Shown here: piece after piece, positions 14,123 to 21,681 of the stretch
Numbering within the stretch: position 1 is the first letter of the stretch
Layout of the letters: each line of letters opens with the position of its first letter
Assembly: GCA_964393105.1 (NCBI GenBank)
Contig: CAYMSM010000038.1
Location: forward strand, 1 to 22,047
Direction of reading: 5' to 3'
Length of the DNA: 22,047 nucleotides
Source: CALMEC01 sp964393105
Lineage (GTDB): Bacteria > Actinomycetota > Thermoleophilia > Miltoncostaeales > Miltoncostaeaceae
Notes under the pieces: generated by a model
Seen by the model: the letters and a program-made list of their open reading frames with translations, nothing else
Told to the model about the DNA's origin: nothing
The model's database searches: none
Position numbers and translations under genes: made by a program

Positions 14123-14980
14123 TTGGCGGCGGTTCGCGCGCGCATCCACGCCGGTGAGCGGTTTGCCGGACCTGTCGCCGCGGCGTTCTACAACGCGGTC
14201 CACTCGCTGGATCCCACGGCGACGGAAGACAGCGTCGCGACGCTTCAGGGAAACAGCGGCGTGCACCTGTACGACAGCTTGGTCGCGTGGGCCGCCCTCG
14301 TGGCCGGCGAACGCATCCTCGACTTGGGCTGTGGCTCGGGCGGGGCCGGGCGAGCGGCGGCGCGGGTCGTCGGCGAGTCCGGAATGGTGGTGGGCGTGGA
14401 TTCGTGCCAGCGGGTGCTCGAGGTGGCGCGTGAACGGGCGCCGCAGGACGTGCGGATGGCGTTCGTGCACGCATCGGTCGAGCGTATGGTGGAGATCCCC
14501 GACAAGAGCTTCGACTGCGTGCTTGCGAGCCTGGTGTTGGAGGAGATCCAGAACCTGCCGGCCGCGCTGTCGGAGGTCTTTCGCGTGCTGCGCCCGGGCG
14601 GGCGCTTCGTCGCGAGCGTGAGCGCGTTCGATCGGTTGCGCCCCGTCGACTCAGCGTTCGTGGCTGCGATCATCGCCGTGATCGCCAGACGGGCCCCGAT
14701 GACCCTCGTCGGCAGGGCGACGCTGGCGAGCATTCCTCAGGACGCGGATGACATGCGTGCCTTCGCCGAGGCGGGCCTGCTGAAACCCGAGGAACGTGAC
14801 GTCCAACTGGCGGCGGTCATGGATGATCCAGAGACGATGTGGTCGATCCTCGGCCGCACGCACATGGCCTATCTGCTCGACGAGGACGGCCAAGCGGAGC
14901 TGCGCGAGACACTGAGCCGGCGCCTGCCTCACAGCCTGTATTTCCCGCTTCGTTTCCTGCGCTCCCGCCGCCCCGGGTGA
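14123..14980 (+). CDS. SAM-dependent class I methyltransferase
   Basis: A 285-aa methyltransferase. Motif I is ILDLGCGSGGAGRAAARVVG (about 64-83), followed by MVVGVDSC (acidic residue of motif II), FVHASVERM, and DCVLASLVLEEIQN and LRPGGRFVASV in the typical Methyltransf_11/UbiE-like order. An extra C-terminal helical portion (about 180-285) may form the substrate pocket. The substrate is unknown. The only start in reach is TTG 14123; the frame is open further upstream without ATG or GTG, and GGAGG at 14072-14076 is too far away, so the true N-terminus is uncertain and could have been altered by the decay upstream. Confidence 0.85.
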   Translation: MAAVRARIHAGERFAGPVAAAFYNAVHSLDPTATEDSVATLQGNSGVHLYDSLVAWAALVAGERILDLGCGSGGAGRAAARVVGESGMVVGVDSCQRVLEVARERAPQDVRMAFVHASVERMVEIPDKSFDCVLASLVLEEIQNLPAALSEVFRVLRPGGRFVASVSAFDRLRPVDSAFVAAIIAVIARRAPMTLVGRATLASIPQDADDMRAFAEAGLLKPEERDVQLAAVMDDPETMWSILGRTHMAYLLDEDGQAELRETLSRRLPHSLYFPLRFLRSRRPG

Positions 14981-15102
14981 CCGTTACCATCGCGGCGCTC
15001 AGTTCGGTCCTTGCCACAGACACGAATGGGTCAAGAGCTCTTTGCCCAGGCGGGATTCCGAGGAGCGAAATGACCCTTCCGTACGTGCCCTTTACAGGAC
15101 GC

Positions 15103-15834
15103 TCAACGGGCCTCGGCGGACGCGAGGGCGCGGACCGCGCGCAGGTGTTGGCCGACCGTCGCGAGGGAGAGCGGGCCGGCGGCGGCGAACTCGACCACGA
15201 ACGCGGTCGCCCCTGGCACAGTGGCCTTCGTCCACTCGGTGGCGGACCCCGGGGGCGCGGTGAGCGGACGAAACGGCAGCCCAACCAGACGCGCGTAGCG
15301 CCGCGCCTGCGCCGAGCGATCCGGATCGCGGACATTGCGCTCCGGTTGGTGGAACCAGATCGAAAGGCGCGGCCTCATCCGCCGCACGAGGTCCGCGACG
15401 ACCAGGGACTCGGGCTCCGAAAACGGCCGCGGCCCCGAGTAGTAGCGGCTCGAGCGCGGGATGCGCAGCCAGTGGGCCGCGAAGTTGCGGTTCAGGTCGA
15501 CCCCGTGCGCGTTGCCGCGCGTGCGGGCACTCCGCCCGTCGGGGTTGACCGTCGGCACGATCCACAGCTCGACGCCGGCAATCGGCGCCGAGCGTCGTAG
15601 ACGCTCGGTGATCGGTAAGCCATCGCACTCGTTGCCATGAATGCATCCGACCACGAGGACCCTGGTCTGGGCAGCCGGATCACCGACCCGGTGAACGACG
15701 ATCGACCGTCCCTTCACCGAACGACCGATGGTCTCGGTGGTGGTCGCCTGCGCCGTCCCGACAAACATCATCGCGCCGAGACCGGCGCCGAGCGCGCAAG
15801 ACGCCATGGTTCCCTGGAAACGTCTCCGCCCCAA
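15103..15834 (-). CDS. Exported M14-family zinc carboxypeptidase (MpaA-like)
   Basis: A 243-aa peptidase. With TTG 15834 the N-terminus is MGRRRFQ followed by a hydrophobic stretch to GTAQA, a good signal peptide; ATG 15807 would remove the basic residues. Zinc ligands are H66 and E69 (GCIHGNE) and H162 (IWFHQPE); the catalytic glutamate is E215 (FVVEFAAAG); NPDG and GVDLNRNF supply substrate-binding residues. The length and motifs fit the short MpaA/gamma-D-glutamyl-diaminopimelate peptidase-like group, suggesting action on murein peptides outside the membrane (inference). It lies 17 bp after the HxlR-type gene on the same strand. Confidence 0.85.
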   Translation of the reverse strand: MGRRRFQGTMASCALGAGLGAMMFVGTAQATTTETIGRSVKGRSIVVHRVGDPAAQTRVLVVGCIHGNECDGLPITERLRRSAPIAGVELWIVPTVNPDGRSARTRGNAHGVDLNRNFAAHWLRIPRSSRYYSGPRPFSEPESLVVADLVRRMRPRLSIWFHQPERNVRDPDRSAQARRYARLVGLPFRPLTAPPGSATEWTKATVPGATAFVVEFAAAGPLSLATVGQHLRAVRALASAEAR

Positions 15835-15851
15835 GCGGTCGGATCGTTGCG

Positions 15852-16220
15852 TCAGTCGGCCACGGCGGCAGGGATACGGTCGCGCGCGCCGTTCCCGTTG
15901 ACGCAGTCTGCCGCCAGCCACTGCTCGCCGTACAGGCGCATGGCATCGACGATCGGGGCCAAGTCACGGCCCTTCGGTGTGAGCCGATACTCCACGCGCG
16001 GCGGGGCCTCGTGGAACACCTGCCGGGCGATCACGCCCTCCTCCTCGAGCACCCGGAGTCGCTGCGAGAGCGTTCTCGGGCTGATCCCGCAGAGCGATCG
16101 CTCGAGCTTCGTGAAGCGGCACGGGCCTGCCGCCAAGTCACGGAGGACCAGCAGCGTCCACTTTCCGGACACGATCCGCGCGGTCGCGAGGACTGGGCAT
16201 TCGGCTGTCGGAGTGTCCAT
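15852..16220 (-). CDS. HxlR-family transcriptional regulator
   Basis: A 122-aa winged-helix regulator. The family signature is complete: CPV near residue 8, ARIVSGKWTLLVLRDLAAGP, RFTKLERSLCGISPRTLSQRL (recognition region), LEEEGVIARQVF and a wing with VEYRLTPKG. The lone N-terminal cysteine is in the position used for sensing electrophiles or oxidants in HxlR/YodB-type members. ATG 16220 is chosen because conserved sequence starts right after it; an in-frame extension to 16334 has no family match. TAAAAT at 16252-16247 (minus) may be the -10 box. The M14 peptidase gene follows 17 bp later and may be co-transcribed. Confidence 0.9.
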   Translation of the reverse strand: MDTPTAECPVLATARIVSGKWTLLVLRDLAAGPCRFTKLERSLCGISPRTLSQRLRVLEEEGVIARQVFHEAPPRVEYRLTPKGRDLAPIVDAMRLYGEQWLAADCVNGNGARDRIPAAVAD

Positions 16221-16246
16221 GGCGCCATCAGCGTCCACGAGGCGGG

Positions 16247-16252
16247 ATTTTA
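16247..16252 (-). promoter_or_regulatory. Candidate -10 box of the HxlR gene
   Basis: TAAAAT on the minus strand lies 26 nt before ATG 16220 in otherwise GC-rich DNA. No matching -35 is clear. Confidence 0.3.
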
Positions 16253-16290
16253 GCGCGATCTTCGTTCGCCCGGAAACGAGCGGGACCGGT

Positions 16291-17415
16291 TCACCTCTTT
16301 GCAACCGCTCCCGGCACCTCGACCTGGTCGCCACGGCGAGCCTGTCCGGCCTCGAGCATCAACTTGAAGTCGTGGGGGCTTGACGCCGAACGCATCGCCT
16401 CGTCGATCGTGATCCTGCCCGCCTTGACATGGCCGAACAGCGACTGGTCGAACGTCTGCATGCCGTAGTACTCGCCGTCGCGGATGACCTCGGAGAGGTT
16501 CCCCGTCATCTCGGGGTCCAGGATGAAGTCGCGAGCACGTCCGGTCATGATCATGACCTCACACGCCGGGACCCGCCCGTTGCCGTCCCGCGTACGGACG
16601 AGACGCTGCGAGATGATGCCCTTGAGCGTTCCCGCGATCATGGAGCGCACCTGCTGCTGCTGATGCAACGGGAAGAACCCGATGATGCGGTTGATCGTCT
16701 CGGTCGCGTCGAGGGTGTGCAGGGTCGAGAACACGAGGTGCCCGGTCTCGGCGGCCGACAGCGCGGTCTCCATGGTGACAAGGTCGCGGATCTCACCCAC
16801 GAGGATGATGTCCGGGTCTTGGCGCATCACCCGTCGCATCGCGTCACTGAAGGATCCAGTGTCCAGGCCGACCTCACGCTGGTTGACGATCGACAGACGG
16901 TCGTTGTGCAGGATCTCGATCGGATCCTCGATCGTGACGACGTGCTTGTGCTGTGTGCGGTTGATGTGGTCGATCATCGCGCCGAGCGTGGTGCTCTTAC
17001 CCGAGCCGGTGGTGCCGGTGACCAGGACGATGCCGCGCTCCTCCTCGGCGAGCGTCTGGATCGATGCGGGCAGGTTGAGGTCTGGCAGTTCCGGCACCTT
17101 GAACGGCACGGCACGCATGACGAGCGAGACCGAGCCCCGCTGGCGGAACGCGTTGACACGGAAACGTCCCAGCCCGTCCCGCGCGTGCGAGAAGTCCACG
17201 CCGCCGGTCTCGTCGAACTCCTGCAGCTTCTCCTTGTGCGAGCCGAGCATCTCCTTGAGGAAGCGCTCGGTGTCCTCTGGCTTCAGCGCTGGCGCCTTGG
17301 GGATGCGCTCCAGCTTGCCATGGACGCGGAGCGCCGGGGTTGCGGGCACCTTCAGGTGGATGTCGCTCGCGCCCATGTCGATGGCGTAGCGAAGGATCAT
17401 GCCGAGGTCGATCAT
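16291..17415 (-). CDS. pilT: PilT-type twitching motility ATPase
   Basis: A 374-aa hexameric ATPase of the type II/IV secretion superfamily that powers type IV pilus retraction at the inner membrane. The N-terminal MGASDIHLKV, Walker A GTTGSGKST (134-142), the Asp box VVTIEDPIEI, Walker B IILVGEIRD and the His box STLHTLDA are all present. ATG 17415 gives the standard family N-terminus and follows AGGGAAA by a good distance; the longer open frame upstream has no family match. No other pilus gene is visible, so the rest of the machinery must lie elsewhere. It diverges from the TPR membrane protein gene. Confidence 0.93.
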   Translation of the reverse strand: MIDLGMILRYAIDMGASDIHLKVPATPALRVHGKLERIPKAPALKPEDTERFLKEMLGSHKEKLQEFDETGGVDFSHARDGLGRFRVNAFRQRGSVSLVMRAVPFKVPELPDLNLPASIQTLAEEERGIVLVTGTTGSGKSTTLGAMIDHINRTQHKHVVTIEDPIEILHNDRLSIVNQREVGLDTGSFSDAMRRVMRQDPDIILVGEIRDLVTMETALSAAETGHLVFSTLHTLDATETINRIIGFFPLHQQQQVRSMIAGTLKGIISQRLVRTRDGNGRVPACEVMIMTGRARDFILDPEMTGNLSEVIRDGEYYGMQTFDQSLFGHVKAGRITIDEAMRSASSPHDFKLMLEAGQARRGDQVEVPGAVAKR

Positions 17416-17590
17416 CGGTTTCCCTGGGTCGTGTGCGGCGAACGGTTCTCGGGTGACATCGGCACGCAGCCCCGCCAACATGAGATCTGGCCGCAAGAAA
17501 GTGCCACGACTCCGGTTGGGCGCAACGTCCTCGCACGCGGGGGCGCCGGGGTGTTGAACCGGGCGCCGCATCCCGTCACGATGCAATCCG

Positions 17591-18259
17591 ATGGACGGCT
17601 CGGAATCGATACGGATCGCAGCGCCCCAACCCGGACCGCCTCGCCTTCGACGCAAGGTGGCGATCACGATCGGCGTGTGGGCGGCACTCGTTGCGGGGGC
17701 GCTCGGAGCCGCCGCAGCGTTGGACACCCCGCCCGATCCACCCCCACCCGAATCTGTCGCGCCCAAGGGCTTGCCGCCTCTGTTCCTCTACCTGGACCGG
17801 TCCCTGCCCGCGGACGTGACGCAACGCGGGGCCGTGGCGTCGCAGATCGAACGCCTGCAGGAGCTTGCGACGTCGACCGACAACCCTGCCCGCTGGGTGG
17901 AACTCGGCGTCGTCGCGCAGCGTGTCGGTGACCTCGGAGCAGCGAAGCTCGCGTTCCAGCGGGCCCTCGTCGTCGACGCGGACCGTTTGGATGCCCAGGT
18001 GGGACTCGCGATGACCGACGGGGCGACGGGCCCCCAGGGGCTCACCCGGGCGGCGACTGCCCTTGCCGCCCTCGTCCCGCGCTTTCCTGAGAGCCAGCTC
18101 CTTGCATTCAACACCGCGATGGTCGCCGTGTACCGCACTGACGCGCCGACGATGGCACGCGAGTTCGGCCGGGCGGTGGCGCTGGGTCCGACGACCGCGC
18201 TGGGTGTTCTGGCGCGCCGCTTTGCCGGCGCGGGCGCACGCCTCACAGAAACTCCCTAG
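17591..18259 (+). CDS. Membrane-anchored protein with TPR-like repeats
   Basis: A 222-aa protein. A basic N-terminus (PRLRRKVA) is followed by a transmembrane helix (about residues 23-44), then a Pro-rich linker (DTPPDPPPPES). The rest is helical and resembles tetratricopeptide repeats: ARWVELGVVAQRVGDLGAAKLAFQRALVVDADRLDAQVGLAM, then two weaker units. It is probably a scaffold with its repeats on the outer face of the membrane. ATG 17591 has no ribosome site. It shares a 175-bp upstream region with pilT, which might mean shared regulation, but no functional link is shown. Confidence 0.7.
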   Translation: MDGSESIRIAAPQPGPPRLRRKVAITIGVWAALVAGALGAAAALDTPPDPPPPESVAPKGLPPLFLYLDRSLPADVTQRGAVASQIERLQELATSTDNPARWVELGVVAQRVGDLGAAKLAFQRALVVDADRLDAQVGLAMTDGATGPQGLTRAATALAALVPRFPESQLLAFNTAMVAVYRTDAPTMAREFGRAVALGPTTALGVLARRFAGAGARLTETP

Positions 18260-18425
18260 ACAACCTTTACGCGGCGCCCATTCCGGCTTAACCGTGACTT
18301 AAGCAGCAGTTGGGAGAGTCTCGCTGTCAAAGGACTCCTTCGCTCGGGCGAGAACCCATCGCCAGGGCCTCAATTCAAGACCTACTCGGCCTCGGCCGAT
18401 ACGAGATGGACGCCCCTGCCGACAC

Positions 18426-18453
18426 TTGACTTTACAAAGTGAAGCCGTACACT
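18426..18453 (+). promoter_or_regulatory. Promoter of the principal-type sigma factor gene
   Basis: TTGACT (18426-18431) and TACACT (18448-18453) are separated by 16 nt, the clearest sigma-70-type promoter in the window. Transcription would start at about 18460, inside the SOS-like palindrome, giving a leader of roughly 50 nt. Confidence 0.7.
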
Positions 18454-18468
18454 CGAACGAGTGTTCGA
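18453..18468. promoter_or_regulatory. LexA-type SOS box
   Basis: TCGAACGAGTGTTCGA is a perfect match to the actinobacterial SOS consensus TCGAAC-N4-GTTCGA. It overlaps the last base of the -10 box and the expected transcription start, where LexA would block polymerase. Confidence 0.65.
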
Positions 18469-18512
18469 TTGCATCGTGTGACGATGTACCCATATGGAAG
18501 ATGAGGAAGTTG

Positions 18513-19595
18513 ATGAAGCTCAAGGAAATGCTTGCCAATGAGGATCTGCGGGCACTCGTCGCGCGTGGTCAGGAGTTCGGATTCCTCGCGATCGGTGAGC
18601 TCACACAGACCCTCGAGACGGCCGACCTCGACGCGCCCTCTGCGACTGCGCTCGCGGCGGACTTCGACGAGATGGGCATCGAGCTGCTCGAAGACGACGA
18701 GGCCGAGCGCCGTGTGGCCGAGCTCGCCGAGGAGGCCGAACGGCCGCGCAAGCTCAACCTCAAGCACGAGACCACGACCGACTCGCTGCAGCTCTTCCTC
18801 AAGGACGTCGGCAAAGTGCCGCTTCTGACCGCGCGCCAAGAGGTCGAGCTGGCCAAGAAGATCGAGCTGGGCGACCTCGAGGCCAAGCGCAAGATGGTCG
18901 AGGCCAACCTGCGCCTGGTCGTCTCGATCGCCAAGAACTACCGCAACCAGGGCCTCGGGTTCCTCGACCTGATCCAGGAGGGCACGATCGGCCTGGTCCG
19001 CGCGGCCGAGAAGTTCGACTATCGCAAGGGCTTCAAGTTCTCGACCTACGCCACATGGTGGATTCGCCAAGCGGTGGCACGTGCGATCGCCGACAAGGGT
19101 CGGACGATCCGTATGCCGGTGCACGTCGTCGAGAAGCTCAACAAGATCAACCGCGCCGAGCGCAAGCTGCTGTCGGAGCTTGGCCGTGAGCCCACGATCC
19201 CCGAGATCGCAGCGGTCACGGAGCTGCCCCTGCACGAGATCGAGTCGATCAAGCGAAGCGCGCAAACCCCGGTCTCGCTGGAGCGTCCCGTCGGCGACGA
19301 CGAGGAGTCGGAGTTCGGCCAGTTCATCGCAGACGAGAAGGCGCCATCGCCCGAAGAGGCGACTGACTCGCTGCTTCGGTCCGAGGCGTTGCGCGACGTG
19401 CTGAACACGCTGAGCTACCGCGAGCGCCGTGTCCTCGAACTCCGGTACGGCCTGGGCGGCGAGCACCCACGCACGCTCGACGAGGTCGGACGGACGTTCA
19501 ACGTGACGCGCGAGCGGATCCGCCAGATCGAGAACCAGTCGTTGCAGAAGCTGGCCGCGCTCGTTGAAGCCCAGGGGCTGCGCGAGGTCGCCTAA
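18513..19595 (+). CDS. rpoD: Principal-type RNA polymerase sigma factor (RpoD/SigA family)
   Basis: A 360-aa sigma-70 factor. It has an N-terminal region 1.1-like part (ALVARGQEFGFLAIGEL and an acidic ELLEDDEAE), region 1.2 (SLQLFLKDVGKVPLLTARQEVELAK), region 2 with the core-binding and -10 motifs (LIQEGTIGLVRAAEKFDYRKG and FSTYATWWIRQAVARAI), region 3, and region 4 HTH (TLDEVGRTFNVTRERIRQIE). ATG 18513 is chosen because GAGG lies 6 nt before it; ATG 18501 is in frame 12 nt upstream, and the far-upstream in-frame TTG at 18426 is the -35 box. It could be the housekeeping factor or a close paralogue. An SOS box covers its transcription start and a strong terminator follows. Confidence 0.95.
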   Translation: MKLKEMLANEDLRALVARGQEFGFLAIGELTQTLETADLDAPSATALAADFDEMGIELLEDDEAERRVAELAEEAERPRKLNLKHETTTDSLQLFLKDVGKVPLLTARQEVELAKKIELGDLEAKRKMVEANLRLVVSIAKNYRNQGLGFLDLIQEGTIGLVRAAEKFDYRKGFKFSTYATWWIRQAVARAIADKGRTIRMPVHVVEKLNKINRAERKLLSELGREPTIPEIAAVTELPLHEIESIKRSAQTPVSLERPVGDDEESEFGQFIADEKAPSPEEATDSLLRSEALRDVLNTLSYRERRVLELRYGLGGEHPRTLDEVGRTFNVTRERIRQIENQSLQKLAALVEAQGLREVA

Positions 19596-19629
19596 ACCGT
19601 TTTCGCATCACAACGATCGTCGAATCGAG

Positions 19630-19660
19630 GGGCCCGCTTTTGGCGGGCCCTTCGTGTTTC
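19630..19660 (+). terminator. Rho-independent terminator of the sigma gene
   Basis: GGGCCCGC (19630-19637) and GCGGGCCC (19643-19650) form a perfect 8-bp GC stem with a TTTTG loop, followed by TTCGTGTTT. It lies 34 bp after the stop codon. Confidence 0.85.
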
Positions 19661-19710
19661 TCGGGATGGTGGGTTGAACGGGCCGCGCTCGACGGGAGCG
19701 CCCAGCCTGG

Positions 19711-20151
19711 TCACGGACGCATGCCGGGAGGGCCCAGGATCTCGATGTCGTAGCGCCCGGCGACGGCGGTCAAAGACTCCGGATCCGGGTGCGGGAGCGC
19801 TGCCGTCTCGGCGACGAAGTCCTCGAACCCGGCCGGCGACGCGGTGACGAGCCAGTGCACGCCGTCCGGACCTGCGCAATAGGTGTGTGGGATCCCCCTG
19901 GGGGCCAGGAAGAAGTCGCCGGCACGCAACGTGATCTCGCGGCCGGGCATGTAGAGGGTGGCCTCACCCTCGACGACGTAGAAGCCCTCGTCCTCGTTGT
20001 GGTGCACGTGGAGCGGTGGCTGGTCGCCGGCCGGAACATCGATCATCTCGACGAGGGCAAAGGCCCCCCCTGTCTCGGCGCCCGACGCGAGGATGCGCGC
20101 GCGGGACCCGAGGAACATCAACTCGGCGGTGGGTGCGTCTGTCTGCAGCAT
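19711..20151 (-). CDS. Cupin-domain protein
   Basis: A 146-aa single-domain cupin (double-stranded beta helix). Metal ligands of motif 1 are H48, H50 and E55 (PPLHVHHNEDEGFYVVEG) and of motif 2 H89 (FFLAPRGIPHTY). It resembles quercetin-dioxygenase-like small cupins; enzymatic function is not assured and the substrate is unknown. ATG 20151 is well supported by GGAGG 7 nt upstream. It diverges from the PadR gene; both promoters would lie under the two palindromes at 20175-20207, so PadR probably controls it. Confidence 0.9.
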   Translation of the reverse strand: MLQTDAPTAELMFLGSRARILASGAETGGAFALVEMIDVPAGDQPPLHVHHNEDEGFYVVEGEATLYMPGREITLRAGDFFLAPRGIPHTYCAGPDGVHWLVTASPAGFEDFVAETAALPHPDPESLTAVAGRYDIEILGPPGMRP

Positions 20152-20174
20152 CGGTGAACCTCCGTCGTGTAGAA

Positions 20175-20207
20175 TCCGAATCGGAGTTATTATTAGTCCG
20201 AAACGGA
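20175..20207. promoter_or_regulatory. Two-site palindromic operator between cupin and padR genes
   Basis: TCCGAATCGGA (20175-20185, perfect dyad) and TCCGAAACGGA (20197-20207, 4-bp arms around AAA) are repeats with centres 22 bp apart, about two helical turns, so both face the same side of the DNA. The AT-rich spacer TTATTATTA holds a TATTAT -10 box (20188-20193) for padR and may serve the opposite strand too. Confidence 0.7.
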
Positions 20208-20211
20208 GTCT

Positions 20212-20769
20212 ATGTCAAGCGCCGATCTCACCCCGTTCTCGATCGTCATCCTGACGCTGGTGGGCCGCGGCGGCGCCGGCCCGCACGACCTTCGCCGCAA
20301 CGCGGACCAGGGGCGCATGTACTGGGACGCCGCCCCCAGCCAGTGGTATGCAGAGCCCAAGCGGCTCGCGAAGCGAGGCTACCTCCAGGCGCAGAAGCTG
20401 CCGGGCAAGACCCGGGAGCGGACCCACTACACGCTGACGCCGAAGGCCCTGGAAGCGCTCGAGCAGTGGGCGCGGACGCCCGTCCCGCTTCCGAAGATGC
20501 AGCACGAGACGGTCGTGCGCCTCTTATCGGCCGATCTCGTCTCGCCGCAGGCCGTGAGCGAAGGTCTGGCGGCGCTGCGCACCGAGGTGCAGACGTCGCT
20601 CGGTCAACTCGAAGCCGCACGGCGAAACTGGGAGGGGCTCCCCCATCGCGCCGACGTCCTCGCCGTCAACGACCGCTATGCCGAGCGGCTGTTGCGGCTG
20701 CAGCTCGATTGGCTCGCCGACGCCGAGCAGGTGCTCGAGCGACGCGCCGCATCGACCGACGCTCCCTGA
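20212..20769 (+). CDS. PadR-family transcriptional regulator
   Basis: A 185-aa regulator. The N-terminal winged helix has the PadR layout: LTPFSIVILTLVGRGGAGPHDLRRN, WYAEPKRLAKRGYLQAQ (equivalent to the usual Y..L.RLE..GL), TRERTHYTLTPKALEALEQW. The C-terminal half is a long helical dimerisation part typical of the longer PadR subgroup (AVSEGLAALRTEVQTSLGQLEAARRNW). It probably represses itself and the divergent cupin gene through the twin palindromes just upstream; the ligand is unknown. ATG 20212 follows GGAG by only 3 nt and is 18 nt after a TATTAT box. Confidence 0.88.
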   Translation: MSSADLTPFSIVILTLVGRGGAGPHDLRRNADQGRMYWDAAPSQWYAEPKRLAKRGYLQAQKLPGKTRERTHYTLTPKALEALEQWARTPVPLPKMQHETVVRLLSADLVSPQAVSEGLAALRTEVQTSLGQLEAARRNWEGLPHRADVLAVNDRYAERLLRLQLDWLADAEQVLERRAASTDAP

Positions 20770-20791
20770 CCGCTGCGGGCACCCGCCGCGA

Positions 20792-20797
20792 TAGGCT
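20792..20797 (+). promoter_or_regulatory. Leaderless-type -10 element for the 57-aa membrane protein
   Basis: TAGGCT is followed by 7 nt and ATG 20805; no ribosome site is present. Confidence 0.35.
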
Positions 20798-20804
20798 GGT
20801 CGGC

Positions 20805-20978
20805 ATGGCATGGGACGACGACGAGGACTGGCCGGAGCTCTCCGACGATCCTGAGGCGGTCGAGCGCCGCCGCCAGGCCAGCCGCGAGATCGCCGCCGCA
20901 AAGCAGAAGGCACTGCGCTGGGCCTACGCCGGACTGGGGTTTCTGATTATCCTGGTCATCTTCCTTGCCACGCGCTAA
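20805..20978 (+). CDS. Small tail-anchored membrane protein (57 aa)
   Basis: An acidic N-terminus (MAWDDDEDWPELSDDPEAVE) is followed by a charged helix (RRRQASREIAAAKQKALRW) and a single C-terminal transmembrane helix (AYAGLGFLIILVIFLATR). This resembles small tail-anchored adaptor or regulator proteins; the function is unknown. The ATG is supported by the TAGGCT box 7 nt upstream. Its last 14 bases overlap the start of the MOSC gene, so the two are likely co-expressed. Confidence 0.7.
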   Translation: MAWDDDEDWPELSDDPEAVERRRQASREIAAAKQKALRWAYAGLGFLIILVIFLATR

Positions 20979-21681
20979 CGCGGCCGTCGGCATCGTCGCG
21001 GACCTGTGGCGATACCCGGTCAAGTCGTTCGGCGGCGAGCGGCTGCGACGGGCGTTCCTGGGCCCGTTCGGCGTCCTGGGCGACCGGCGCTACGCGGTCA
21101 GGGGCGAGGACGCACCGATGACCGCGCGGCGTGCCAGCGGCATGCTGACATTCTCGGCCGCGTACGGCAACAGTGAGGCCGCCGAAAACATCACCGTCGT
21201 CGCCCCGAACGGCGATGTCCTTGCGATCGGTGACGATGCCCTTGTTCGAGCCCTCGCAGACGCCCTCGACCTGGACGCGCCGGCGACGATCGACCGCACG
21301 CCGCTGGCGTTCGTCGACGCTGCGCCGCTTCACCTGCTGGGAGAGCCCTCCATCGCAGCCCTCGCCGAATCGACTGGCACGGACCTCGACCGACGCCGTT
21401 TCCGCGCCAACATCCTGGTCGAGCCCGTCGGCGGCACACCGTTCGAGGAGGACACCTGGATCGGCCGGCGCCTGGCGATCGGCGAAGCCACAATCGAGGT
21501 CATCGTCAACACGGAACGCTGCGCGGTCACAACGTTCGACCCGGACACCGTCGAACGCGACGCGCACGTCCTGAAAGCCCTCGCAACGACCCGCGACAAC
21601 CTGTTCGGCATCTACGCCCGAGTCCTGAGCCCCGGCTGGATCGCGACCGGAGACGCCATCCGCCCCACCGATGATGGTTGA
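20965..21681 (+). CDS. MOSC-domain protein (mARC/YcbX-like)
   Basis: A 238-aa protein with an N-terminal MOSC beta-barrel (GIVADLWRYPVKSFGGERL...GPFGVLGDRRYAV) and a C-terminal MOSC domain (RFRANILVEP...PFEEDTWIGRRLAIGEATIEVI). The conserved cysteine expected to bind molybdenum cofactor is C186 in NTERCAVTTFDPDT. Relatives reduce N-hydroxylated compounds with a partner electron carrier; no [2Fe-2S] domain is fused here, so this one would need a separate partner. TTG 20965 is the only start that keeps the whole barrel and overlaps the 57-aa membrane protein gene by 14 nt, suggesting coupling. Confidence 0.88.
   Translation: MPRANAAVGIVADLWRYPVKSFGGERLRRAFLGPFGVLGDRRYAVRGEDAPMTARRASGMLTFSAAYGNSEAAENITVVAPNGDVLAIGDDALVRALADALDLDAPATIDRTPLAFVDAAPLHLLGEPSIAALAESTGTDLDRRRFRANILVEPVGGTPFEEDTWIGRRLAIGEATIEVIVNTERCAVTTFDPDTVERDAHVLKALATTRDNLFGIYARVLSPGWIATGDAIRPTDDG

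Noticed and set aside
15637..16383. A 248-codon plus-strand frame across the M14 and HxlR genes
   Set aside because: It is antisense to two genes with conserved catalytic or DNA-binding motifs and has no domain of its own.
16429..17931. A 500-codon frame antisense to pilT
   Set aside because: No domain, very basic tail, fully opposite a well-conserved ATPase.
18426..18512. N-terminal extension of the sigma factor from TTG 18426
   Set aside because: That TTG is part of the -35 box TTGACT, and the extension covers the -10 and SOS box; ATG 18513 has a ribosome site.
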